DNA of 64,000 nucleotides from Pseudomonas sp. PH1b. Its GTDB lineage: Bacteria; Pseudomonadota; Gammaproteobacteria; Pseudomonadales; Pseudomonadaceae. Location: NCBI RefSeq assembly GCF_000633395.1, contig NZ_AYMU01000010.1, positions 268,695 through 332,694 of the forward strand, in the 5' to 3' direction. A program made the translations under genes and the position numbers. Below, one piece after another: positions 50,293-58,044 of the stretch (positions are counted from its first letter, which is position 1; each line of letters starts with the position of its first letter). The notes beneath the pieces are model-generated. The model saw only the letters and a list, made by a program, of their open reading frames with translations. It had not been told where the DNA came from and searched no databases.

Positions 50293-51141
50293 ATGAAGCT
50301 GTTGCATAGGAACACCTGGCTGGGCTGGCTGCTGTTGCTCTGTATCGGTCCGCTGCATGGGGCAGTGCCGGCAGTGGACGATGGCGCGGCGGCCCGGGCA
50401 CTGCTGGAAAAGGCCCTGCGCTATTACCACGATCAGGGCGACAAGGCGTTTGCCGCCTTCAGTCGCCAGGGCGAGTTTGTCGACCGCGACCGTTATGTGT
50501 TCGTTGTGGATACCCGGGGGGTGATGCTGGCCAGTGGCGGCCCGTCCTCGGCGCTGATCGGTCGCGATGTGTCCGAGGTCCTGGGGCCGGACCTGCGCAA
50601 GGCGTTCAAGGACGCCCTGAAGATTCCGGAAGGCAATGGCATACAGCAGGCCGAGTACCGCTGGCAGAACTGGGCCGACGGCAAGATCGAGCGCAAGCGT
50701 GTGTACTTCCAGCGCATCGGTGAACGCATCCTGGCGGTGGGGTACTACTTGCCCCGAGCGTCCGCCGAGCAGGCCAAGGCGCTGCTGGAACGGGCGGCCA
50801 CGGCCCTGAGTACGGACCAGGCGGGTACGCTCAAGGCCATCAACGATTTGCAGGGCGGGTATCTCGAAGATGATCTGTACGTGTTCGTGGTGGATCTCGA
50901 TAGCCGGCGCTACCTGGCCCACGGCACCAACCTGCGCTTGATCAATACCGACTTCAGCAAGATCAAGGATCCCGAAGGCAAACCGGTTGGTGAGCCGATA
51001 CTGGAACTCATGGCCCAGCAAGACCAGGGGGAATACGAGTACCGCTGGAAGAACCCGGTAACCGGCAAGGTCGAAGACAAGCACGCTTATCTGCGCAAGG
51101 CAGGCAAGCTGCTGGTTGCAGTGGGTTACTACAGCCCCTGA
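50293..51141 (+). CDS. Secreted protein with two tandem Cache domains
   Basis: The 282-residue precursor has a signal peptide (MKLLHRNTWLGWLLLLCIGP, cleavage near GAVPA). Two similar single-Cache modules follow: about 35-150 (DRDRYVFVVDTRGVMLASGG, EYRWQNWADGKIERKRVYFQ) and about 165-282 (DDLYVFVVDLDSRRYLAHG, YEYRWKNPVTGKVEDKHAYL). Each ends in a VAVGYY-type strand. Cache domains sense small ligands, normally in chemoreceptors or kinases. Here no membrane anchor or output domain follows, so it may be a free periplasmic binding protein. Confidence 0.86.
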   Translation: MKLLHRNTWLGWLLLLCIGPLHGAVPAVDDGAAARALLEKALRYYHDQGDKAFAAFSRQGEFVDRDRYVFVVDTRGVMLASGGPSSALIGRDVSEVLGPDLRKAFKDALKIPEGNGIQQAEYRWQNWADGKIERKRVYFQRIGERILAVGYYLPRASAEQAKALLERAATALSTDQAGTLKAINDLQGGYLEDDLYVFVVDLDSRRYLAHGTNLRLINTDFSKIKDPEGKPVGEPILELMAQQDQGEYEYRWKNPVTGKVEDKHAYLRKAGKLLVAVGYYSP

Positions 51142-51235
51142 GTACCGGGCCTGGATCCAGGCCCCTCGTCATGGCCGCGGGCTGCAAGCTCGAGCACCCC
51201 CCTATCGTCCGTGGAGGGAGGATAGGGGGCGGCGA

Positions 51236-52750
51236 TCAGCGAGCCTTGTCTTCACGGCCACGCAGCAGGCGATTGGGCATGGCAATCGCCGCGGCCAATC
51301 CCAGCAGGGAAACCCCGGCGCTGACCAGCAGCAAGTGGCGGAAGGTCAGCAGCAGTTCGCCCCGCAAGGCGTCCCGAGCAGGGCCGGGAGCCGCGTTCAA
51401 TCCTTCCAGCAGAGCGTTGGATTGTCCTTCGCCCATCAGCCCAGCGGCGCTCAAGTGCGCCAGGCTCGAGTCCTGCAGCAAGGCCAGCAACAGCGCCGAC
51501 ATCAGGGCCACGCCCACCGCGCCACCCAGGGCGCGAAACAGGTTGGTGGTGCTGGTGGCGACGCCGATGTCCCGTTGCTCCACCGAGTTCTGGGTACCCA
51601 CCAGCGAGGTGGGGAACTGCATGCCACCGGCGATCCCGCAGAGCAGCATGAACAAGCCGCTGAGCCACTGCGCCTGAGGTGGGGCCAGGGCCATGCCGAG
51701 AATCGCCAGGGGCATCAGCAGCGCACCACCGAGGATCATCGGCTTGTAGCGTCCGGTCACCGAGGTCAGGCGTCCGGCACAGTAGGCGCCCATGGGCAAG
51801 CCCATGGCCAGCGGCAACAAATGCAGGGCGGCGCTGTCGGCACCGGCGCCAGTGATGCTCTGGAAGCGCAAGGGCATCAGCACGATCAGCGAGATGGCCT
51901 GGAAGCTGGTGAAGAAGATCGTGCACCAGCACAGCAGCGCATTGCGATTAGCGAACAGGTGCATCGGTAGCAGGGGTTCACGGGTCCGGCGTTCATGCCA
52001 GACGAACAGCGCCAGGACAATCACGGCGATGGCCAGCAGGTCGAGCACTTCGGCACTGCGCCAGGAATGCCCCTGGCCCACTTGGGTAATGCCCAGCAGC
52101 AGGGCGCTCAAGCCAACAATCAGCAGCAGGGTGCCGAGGTAGTCGATGATCGGCTTGCGCTGTGGCACGGGCAGGCCCACCAGGGTGCGGTGGGCCACCC
52201 ACCAGGCGCCCAGGCCCAGGGGCAGGTTGATCAAAAATACCCAGCGCCAGGACAGGAACTCGGTCATGTAGCCGCCTAGTACCGGCCCGGCGACGCTGGC
52301 CACCGCATACATGCTGCTGAAGTAGCCCTGGTAGCGGCCGCGCTCCCGGGGCGGGACGATGTCGCCGATGATCGCCTGGCTGACCGAGATCATGCCGCCG
52401 GCACCGATGCCCTGGACAATCCGCGCCAGCACCAGTTGCTCCATGTTCTGTGCCAGGCCGCAAAACAGGGAGGCCAGGGTGAACAGGCCCATGCCGAACA
52501 GCATCAGCCGGCGACGACCGTAGAGATCGCCCAGCTTGCCGTAGATCGGGACAGCCACGGTCATCGCCACCATGTAGCCGGAGATGACCCAGGCCAACAG
52601 GCTGACATCCTTGAACTGGGCGGAAATGGCCGGCATGGAGACGGCGACGATGGTCTGGTCCAGGGCGCCGAGAAAGATCGCCAGCATCAGGGCGATCAGC
52701 ACGCTGCGGATGGCCGGTTTGGGCGGGGCAGGCTGTTGGAGGTGAGTCAC
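51236..52750 (-). CDS. MFS multidrug efflux protein, DHA2 (14-helix) family
   Basis: The 504-residue protein has about 14 membrane helices. Motifs are FLGALDQTIVAVSMPAIS (motif D1), GKLGDLYGRRRLMLFG (motif A), RIVQGIGAGGMISVSQAI (motif B) and YFSSMYAVASVAGPVLGGYM (motif C), as in EmrB/QacA-type drug/proton antiporters. No membrane-fusion partner (EmrA) gene is adjacent. Palindromes lie 55-80 bp upstream of its start and suggest repressor control. The AraC gene is divergent 376 bp away and could also regulate it. Confidence 0.92.
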   Translation of the reverse strand: MTHLQQPAPPKPAIRSVLIALMLAIFLGALDQTIVAVSMPAISAQFKDVSLLAWVISGYMVAMTVAVPIYGKLGDLYGRRRLMLFGMGLFTLASLFCGLAQNMEQLVLARIVQGIGAGGMISVSQAIIGDIVPPRERGRYQGYFSSMYAVASVAGPVLGGYMTEFLSWRWVFLINLPLGLGAWWVAHRTLVGLPVPQRKPIIDYLGTLLLIVGLSALLLGITQVGQGHSWRSAEVLDLLAIAVIVLALFVWHERRTREPLLPMHLFANRNALLCWCTIFFTSFQAISLIVLMPLRFQSITGAGADSAALHLLPLAMGLPMGAYCAGRLTSVTGRYKPMILGGALLMPLAILGMALAPPQAQWLSGLFMLLCGIAGGMQFPTSLVGTQNSVEQRDIGVATSTTNLFRALGGAVGVALMSALLLALLQDSSLAHLSAAGLMGEGQSNALLEGLNAAPGPARDALRGELLLTFRHLLLVSAGVSLLGLAAAIAMPNRLLRGREDKAR

Positions 52751-52805
52751 GGAAAAACCTGTGGGCAGTGATTGACCGGCCGGGGCAAGGCCGGCGGGAA
52801 TGCGC

Positions 52806-52831
52806 TCCAGTGTACTGGATAGGGACCTATC
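52806..52831. promoter_or_regulatory. Two adjacent palindromes upstream of the MFS gene
   Basis: TCCAGT-GT-ACTGGA (52806-52819) abuts and overlaps GATAGG-GA-CCTATC (52818-52831). They lie 56-81 bp upstream of the efflux gene's ATG. Short high-symmetry operators of this form are typical of TetR/MarR-type repressors. No such repressor gene is next to it. In the same gap AAGTCC-ATGG-GGACTT (52848-52863) makes a small hairpin; the rest of 52751-53126 shows nothing. Confidence 0.5.
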
Positions 52832-53126
52832 AGATAGCTAAACAAGCAAGTCCATGGGGACTTTTTATGAGGGCCCCAAAGTCTCGTGGGCGGCAAGGTG
52901 AAACAGATTGTGACATCGGCTATTGATTAGTAATGGGACGCATTCTGTATAGTGGCTACCTGTACCGACGCTCGGAAAACCAGCCGAACGAGTGCTGATT
53001 CATGTTGCCGGTGCTTGAATTGTTTCTGCAGGAACCCGTCAACTGAGGGATGAAGCGCTGCGGTTGCCCGGTCATTCAGCCACAGCCACCCCTATTGCCC
53101 GCCACTTTGAGACCTGGACTGTCGCG

Positions 53127-54041
53127 ATGAACAAGCCCGCCCTCGCTGCCATCCCCGTGTTCAAGCTTTATGGTGAAAGCCTGGAGTGGCCCACCCCGGA
53201 TTTGCTCCATTGTGAGCCCATCAGCCAGCGCAGCCGCGAGCACCACTGGGAAATCAAGCCCCATCGACACGCCGACCTGTGCCAATTGCTGTTTATTCGT
53301 CGTGGGCAGGCCGAGCTCGAGGTCGAAGGCCGGCGAACGCTGCTGGGCGAGCCGGCGGTCCAGGTGCTGCCGGCGTTATCGGTCCATGGCTTTCGTTTTT
53401 CCGAAGACATCGAAGGGTATGTGGTGACCCTGGCGGCTCCCCTGGTCAGCCACCTGCAAGCTCAACTGGGGCATTCGGAACGGATGCTGGCGAAGTCCGC
53501 AAGCTATCCGGCACGGAGCGATGAGGAGCACCTGAACAGTTTGTTCGAGGCCTTGCAGAACGAATACCAGGGACAGCAGCCGGCCCGGGAAATGCTCATG
53601 CATGCGCTGGTCAGCATGATCGTGGTCTGGCTCGGTCGCCAGGCGTTGCAACGCAGCAGCGCCAGCCAGCGGCCCCAGCGTGCCCGGGAATACTTCAACG
53701 GTTTCATGCAGTTGGTCGAGGCCCACTATCGCGAGCATGTGAAGGTGGAGGATCTGGCCCATAAGCTGGGCATTTCCGTGTCACACCTCAATGGCACTTG
53801 CCGTGAGCTGGCGGGGCAGCCGGCACTGCAGATCATCCACGACCGCCAGTTGCTGGAAGCCAAGCGGCTGCTGACCTACACCGGGATGACCATCTACGAG
53901 ATTTCCGGTGACCTGGGGTTTTCCGATCCCACCAACTTCACCCGGCTGTTTCGGCGCCGGGAAGGTGTGTCGCCCAAGGTATTCCGGGACCGGCTCAAAG
54001 CCGATCAGACCGGGGATCGCGGGGCTTCGTCGTTCACCTGA
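53127..54041 (+). CDS. AraC-family transcriptional regulator (PobC-like)
   Basis: The ATG at 53127 gives 304 residues (MNKPALAAIPVFKLYGESLE). An N-terminal cupin-like sensor (about 30-130, HRHADLCQLLFIRRGQAELE) is joined to a C-terminal pair of AraC helix-turn-helices (VEDLAHKLGISVSHLNGTC, IYEISGDLGFSDPTNFTRLF). The general look is that of PobC/PobR-type regulators of hydroxybenzoate genes. No aromatic-catabolism gene is adjacent, so its target is unknown. It is divergent from the MFS pump gene. Confidence 0.9.
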   Translation: MNKPALAAIPVFKLYGESLEWPTPDLLHCEPISQRSREHHWEIKPHRHADLCQLLFIRRGQAELEVEGRRTLLGEPAVQVLPALSVHGFRFSEDIEGYVVTLAAPLVSHLQAQLGHSERMLAKSASYPARSDEEHLNSLFEALQNEYQGQQPAREMLMHALVSMIVVWLGRQALQRSSASQRPQRAREYFNGFMQLVEAHYREHVKVEDLAHKLGISVSHLNGTCRELAGQPALQIIHDRQLLEAKRLLTYTGMTIYEISGDLGFSDPTNFTRLFRRREGVSPKVFRDRLKADQTGDRGASSFT

Positions 54042-54210
54042 GGGCATTCAGACTGGCATTGTGGGGAATGCAGCGCTCCAGGTTGCAACTGGCGTAGTTG
54101 CGCGGTTGCATGCGGGCCTGCTCGACGCGGTAGGCCGCGGTCCCGTAAAGCGCCAGGGTCACGGTGCAGGTCATGAAAATGGCTAGGTACCTTCTTGTCT
54201 TGACGTTCAT
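54034..54210 (-). CDS. Putative small membrane protein
   Basis: The ATG at 54210-54208 with GAGG nine bases upstream gives 58 residues. The N-terminal segment MNVKTRRYLAIFMTCTVTLA is a basic start plus hydrophobic helix. The tail (ARMQPRNYASCNLERCIPHN) has two cysteines. Its 3' end overlaps the convergent AraC gene by 8 bp. No family is recognised. It has a plausible start site and sensible topology, but shortness leaves doubt. Confidence 0.55.
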   Translation of the reverse strand: MNVKTRRYLAIFMTCTVTLALYGTAAYRVEQARMQPRNYASCNLERCIPHNASLNALR

Positions 54211-54359
54211 GGCAATGACCTCTGAACAATACCCCCTTGGTTTCAATGGGTACTGTCTTTAGCATAGGTCAGTTACCGGGGCTTGCCAGGTTGTGCCCCA
54301 AGCTGTTTGACAGGGTATTCAGCAGTTGGATCGAGGCCTGAGCAACGGCGTTGCACGCT

Positions 54360-55265
54360 CTATAGACCGCGGTCCCAGTCGGGCGCCTGGGGAAACCTGA
54401 GGACCAGGAAATCCAGCATGCTGCGCAAGGTGGCGGGCATGTGCTTGCGCGAGGCATAGACGGCGTACATGTTCATTTTCCGTGGCTCGGCGTTGGCCAG
54501 CAGGCGTACCAGCTCTCCGCGCTTGATGTATTCCCCGGCCTGATAGCTGGGCAGCATGGCGATGCCGGCCCCGGCCATGGTGGTACGCAACAAGGTGCTG
54601 GCTTCGTTGGCACTGATGTTGCCCTGCACCGGAACCGCCACCTGTTCGCCATCCTGTTCGAAATGCCACAAGCTCTTGCCGAAGTAGGAGTGGGTCAGGC
54701 AGTTGTGCCGGCTCAGCTCTTCCACCCGCTGGGGCGCCGGGTGCTCCAGCAGGTACGCCGGTGACGCGCAGATCACCGAGCGGCAGACGGTCAGGCGCCG
54801 GGCGATCAGGTTCGGGTCCAGATCGTTGCTGGTGCGGATCGCCAGGTCGATGCGCTCGTCCACCAGGTTCACTGTGCGGTCGAGCATTTGCAGGTCGATG
54901 CTGACCCCCGGATAGCGCTTGACGTAGTCGGCCATGGCATCGGCCAGTTGCGACTGGCCGAACGAGGTACTGACGCTGATGCGCAGCAGTCCGCGGGGCG
55001 CGTCATCCGGTTCGCCGACGGCGGCTTGCATGTCGTTGGACAGTTCCAGCATCTGCCGGCAGCGCGGCAGGAGCTCGCCACCGGCGGCGGTCAGGCTGAG
55101 CTTGCGGGTGGTGCGGTGCATCAGGCGCGCGCCGACCCAATCTTCCAGCTCCGCCAGATACCGGGACACCACCGGTCGTGACAGGTCCAGGTGGTCAGCG
55201 GCGGCCGATTGGCTGCCCAGGTCGACGACAGTGACGAAGACCTGCATTGCTTGGAGACGATCCAT
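54360..55265 (-). CDS. LysR-family transcriptional regulator
   Basis: The 301-residue protein starts MDRLQAMQVFVTVVDLGSQS with a LysR helix-turn-helix (AAADHLDLSRPVVSRYLAEL) and a CrgA/PA2206-like effector domain (GLLRISVSTSFGQSQLADAM, ERIDLAIRTSNDLDPNLIAR). It is divergent from the MBL-fold gene with a 114-bp shared region, so the MBL and NAD(P)-binding genes are its likely targets. The effector is unknown. Confidence 0.92.
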   Translation of the reverse strand: MDRLQAMQVFVTVVDLGSQSAAADHLDLSRPVVSRYLAELEDWVGARLMHRTTRKLSLTAAGGELLPRCRQMLELSNDMQAAVGEPDDAPRGLLRISVSTSFGQSQLADAMADYVKRYPGVSIDLQMLDRTVNLVDERIDLAIRTSNDLDPNLIARRLTVCRSVICASPAYLLEHPAPQRVEELSRHNCLTHSYFGKSLWHFEQDGEQVAVPVQGNISANEASTLLRTTMAGAGIAMLPSYQAGEYIKRGELVRLLANAEPRKMNMYAVYASRKHMPATLRSMLDFLVLRFPQAPDWDRGL

Positions 55266-55379
55266 GATTTGCCCGCTTTCAGAAACAAACTATGTTCAAG
55301 CATCGCATTTTTTGTAACGAGTCTGGCAACTAAGCTTTGTCCATTCCCAACCAAGCCAACAGATGCTGGAGCTGCCTTC

Positions 55380-56264
55380 ATGATCGGACTTACTTCACTC
55401 AAACGCCTGCTGCTGGCCACTGCCACCCTGGGTTTTGCCGCCCATGCCGCGGCCGCCGAGCCCAGCCTCAAGCTGGACGTCTACAACCCGGGCGCCAACG
55501 CCATCTTCCCGGTGACCTCGGTACTGGTCAGCGGCAAGCAGGACGCGATCCTGGTGGATGCCCAGTTCGGCAAGTCCCAGGCCCAGCAATTGGTGGACAA
55601 GATCCGCGCCAGCGGCAAGCGCCTGACCACCATCTACATCAGCCACGGTGACCCGGACTACTACTTCGGCCTCGACACCCTGACCACCGCGTTCCCCGAC
55701 GCCAAGGTCGTGGCCTCGCAGCCGACGATCGATCACATCAAGTCCACCGTGGACGGCAAGCTGGCCTTCTGGGGCCCGAAAATGGGCGCTGACGTACCGG
55801 CCAAGACCATCGTTCCCAGCGCACTCAAGGGCCACAGCCTGACCTTGGAAGGGCAGAAGCTCGAGGTCATCGGCCTGGATGGCAAGCAGCCGGACCGCAG
55901 CTTCGTCTGGATCCCGTCGATCAAGGCGGTGGTCGGCGGTGTGGTCGTGGCGGAGAACATCCACGTGTGGATGGCCGATACCCAGACCCCACAGTCCCAC
56001 CAGGACTGGTTGAGCACCCTGAAGACCATCGAGGGCCTGAAACCCAAGACCGTGATCCCGGGGCATTTCCTCGGCGACAGCGTCCGTACCCTGGCCCCGG
56101 TGCACTTCACCGCGGATTACATCAAGGCCTTCGACGAGGAAACCGCCAAGGCCAAGGATTCTGCCGAACTGATCGCGGCCATGAAAAAGCGTTACCCGGA
56201 CCTGGGCGAAGACAGCTCCCTGGAGCTGAGCGCCAAGGTCGCCAAGGGCGAAATGAAGTGGTGA
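55380..56264 (+). CDS. Secreted metallo-beta-lactamase-fold protein with altered metal motif
   Basis: The ATG at 55380 gives 294 residues with a signal peptide (MIGLTSLKRLLLATATLGFA, cleavage near AHAAAAEP). The MBL fold is indicated by VTSVLVSGKQDAILVDAQFG, IYISHGDPDYYFGLDTL and TVIPGHFLGDS. The first metal motif, normally HxHxDH, reads His89-Gly-Asp91-Pro-Asp93-Tyr94. His229 of PGHFLGD is retained. Metal content and reaction cannot be assumed. It precedes the NAD(P)-binding gene by 70 bp and is divergent from a LysR regulator. Confidence 0.85.
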   Translation: MIGLTSLKRLLLATATLGFAAHAAAAEPSLKLDVYNPGANAIFPVTSVLVSGKQDAILVDAQFGKSQAQQLVDKIRASGKRLTTIYISHGDPDYYFGLDTLTTAFPDAKVVASQPTIDHIKSTVDGKLAFWGPKMGADVPAKTIVPSALKGHSLTLEGQKLEVIGLDGKQPDRSFVWIPSIKAVVGGVVVAENIHVWMADTQTPQSHQDWLSTLKTIEGLKPKTVIPGHFLGDSVRTLAPVHFTADYIKAFDEETAKAKDSAELIAAMKKRYPDLGEDSSLELSAKVAKGEMKW

Positions 56265-56334
56265 AACCGGTTTGACCCGCTCCCGTACCGGGAGCGGGCG
56301 TCTCTGTACTCTCTTAGCCAACTGGAGAATTGTC

Positions 56335-56949
56335 ATGAGCAAGATCGCAATCATTGGTGCCACCGGCCGGGCCGGTAGCCAATTGCTCGAAGAAGCCCTG
56401 CGTCGCGGCCACAGCGTGACCGCCATCGCCCGCAACACGGCGAAGATCGGTTCCCGTGCCGGCGTGGTCAGCCGCGAGGTGGATGTGGCCGACAGTGCCG
56501 CGCTGCACGCCGCGGTGGCCGGTCACGATGTGGTGATCAGCGCCGCGCACTTTTCCACCATCCCTGCCAGCGCCATCATCGATCCGGTGAAAAAGGCCGG
56601 GGTCAAACGCCTGCTGGTGGTGGGCGGTGCCGGTTCGCTGCTGTTGCCCGGTGGCACCAAGGTCATCGACAGCCCCGGTTTCCCCGAGGAATACAAGGCC
56701 GAAGCCAGCGCCGGTGGCGTCTACCTGGACACCCTGCGCAAGGAGCAGGATCTGGATTGGACCTTCCTCTCGCCCTCGGCGGAGTTCGTCGAGGGTGAGC
56801 GCACCGGGCACTTCCGCCTGGGCCAGGACGACTTGCTGGTCAGCGCAGAAGGGCGCAGCTGGATCACCTTCGCCGACTACGCCATTGCCTTGATCGATGA
56901 AGTGGAAAAACCGGCCCACATTCGCCAGCGTTTCACCGTCGGTTACTGA
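56335..56949 (+). CDS. NAD(P)H-binding protein, atypical SDR (YwnB-like)
   Basis: The ATG at 56335 (GGAGAA upstream) gives 204 residues. The start MSKIAIIGATGRAGSQLLEE has the GATGRAG dinucleotide-binding loop. Further features are HDVVISAAHFS, RLLVVGGAGSLLLPGG and LDWTFLSPSAEF, as in YwnB/BLVRB-type NAD(P)-binding proteins. It is probably a flavin or quinone reductase or a redox sensor. It is cotranscribed with the MBL-fold gene upstream. Confidence 0.88.
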   Translation: MSKIAIIGATGRAGSQLLEEALRRGHSVTAIARNTAKIGSRAGVVSREVDVADSAALHAAVAGHDVVISAAHFSTIPASAIIDPVKKAGVKRLLVVGGAGSLLLPGGTKVIDSPGFPEEYKAEASAGGVYLDTLRKEQDLDWTFLSPSAEFVEGERTGHFRLGQDDLLVSAEGRSWITFADYAIALIDEVEKPAHIRQRFTVGY

Positions 56950-57003
56950 TAGACCCTCGGGCCGCGGTACTGCCGACTCATCGGCGTACCGCGCAGCCTT
57001 CGC

Positions 57004-57885
57004 TCAGCGCTCCTGCGCCTGCTCCACCAGCCAGTCCAGCAATTGCTGCAATTGCACCGAGGGCCCCGATTGCTCCGGGTACACCAGGTAATACGCCTGC
57101 CCCGTCGGGACCTTCAATTCAAAGGGCATGACCAGCCGCCCGGCACTCAGGTCGTCGCCAATCAACGCCCAATCACCAATCGCCACCCCGGTCCCCTGGG
57201 AGGCCACGGACATCGCCAGGTCCAGGGTCTCGAAGTGCTGGCCCTTGCCCAGGGTATTGAGCGGCGTGCCTGCGGCCTTGAGCCAGGTCTGCCAGTCGCG
57301 CTGGTCATGGGAGGGGTGCAACAGCAGGTGTTGTTGCAGGTCCGCCGGGACCTTGAGAGGGATCGGCCCCTCAAGCAGCGGTCGCGAGCAGACCGGCGTC
57401 AGTTGCTCGTTGAACAGGTAGCGCGAGCCCAGGGTCGGGGGGGGCGGGGCACCGTACATGACTGCGGCGTCGAAGGGCTCGCGGCTGAAGTCCACGCCAT
57501 GCTGAATGGTCGTGGTCAGTTGCACCGGGACGTCCGGGCGCTCCTTCTGCCATCGCAGCAGCCGGGGCAATAGCCAGCGCATCACACAGGTCGGGGCCTT
57601 GAGGCGCAGGTTGCGATTCTGGCCGCCGATCTCGTCCACGGCGCCATTGATCAGCTCGAATACCTGCTGCACCCGGGGCAGCCATTGCAGCCCTTCGGCG
57701 GTGAGGCTCAGGCCCCGGGCCTGACGCTGGAACAGGGGGTAGCCCAGGTGACTTTCCAGCCCGGCAATCTGCCGGCTCACCGCGCCTTGGGTGATGTGCA
57801 GCTGTTCGGCGGCCCGGGTGAAATTGCAGCACTGGGCGGTGATCAGGAACGTGTGCAGCGCGGGCAGGGGAGGCAAGCGTTTCAT
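57004..57885 (-). CDS. LysR-family transcriptional regulator, GcvA-like
   Basis: I use the ATG at 57885-57883 (MKRLPPLPALHTFLITAQCC), giving 293 residues; a second ATG 15 bases upstream is possible. The helix-turn-helix is RAAEQLHITQGAVSRQIAGL, and the effector domain resembles GcvA/AmpR-type regulators. It is divergent from the aruI-like/aldehyde dehydrogenase operon with 159 bp between starts, so it is the likely regulator of that operon. In P. aeruginosa aruI is instead controlled by the AruRS two-component system. Confidence 0.9.
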   Translation of the reverse strand: MKRLPPLPALHTFLITAQCCNFTRAAEQLHITQGAVSRQIAGLESHLGYPLFQRQARGLSLTAEGLQWLPRVQQVFELINGAVDEIGGQNRNLRLKAPTCVMRWLLPRLLRWQKERPDVPVQLTTTIQHGVDFSREPFDAAVMYGAPPPPTLGSRYLFNEQLTPVCSRPLLEGPIPLKVPADLQQHLLLHPSHDQRDWQTWLKAAGTPLNTLGKGQHFETLDLAMSVASQGTGVAIGDWALIGDDLSAGRLVMPFELKVPTGQAYYLVYPEQSGPSVQLQQLLDWLVEQAQER

Positions 57886-58044
57886 GGGGAGCCAAGGCAT
57901 GACGTGAGGACATGGCTAGTATGACTTTTTATCCATTGTTCCGGCTACAGGCCCCCCGTTCCAATACCCCCTTCTCGGCGCTTGATGGCGGTTTTCGGCC
58001 AGTGCTCAAGCGTGCGGATTTCAACCAATAAGAAGGGCGATGAG

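Noticed and set aside
53127..54041. PobC regulator controlling a linked pobA
   Set aside because: The regulator looks PobC-like, but no 4-hydroxybenzoate hydroxylase gene is in the window, so I did not assign the symbol.
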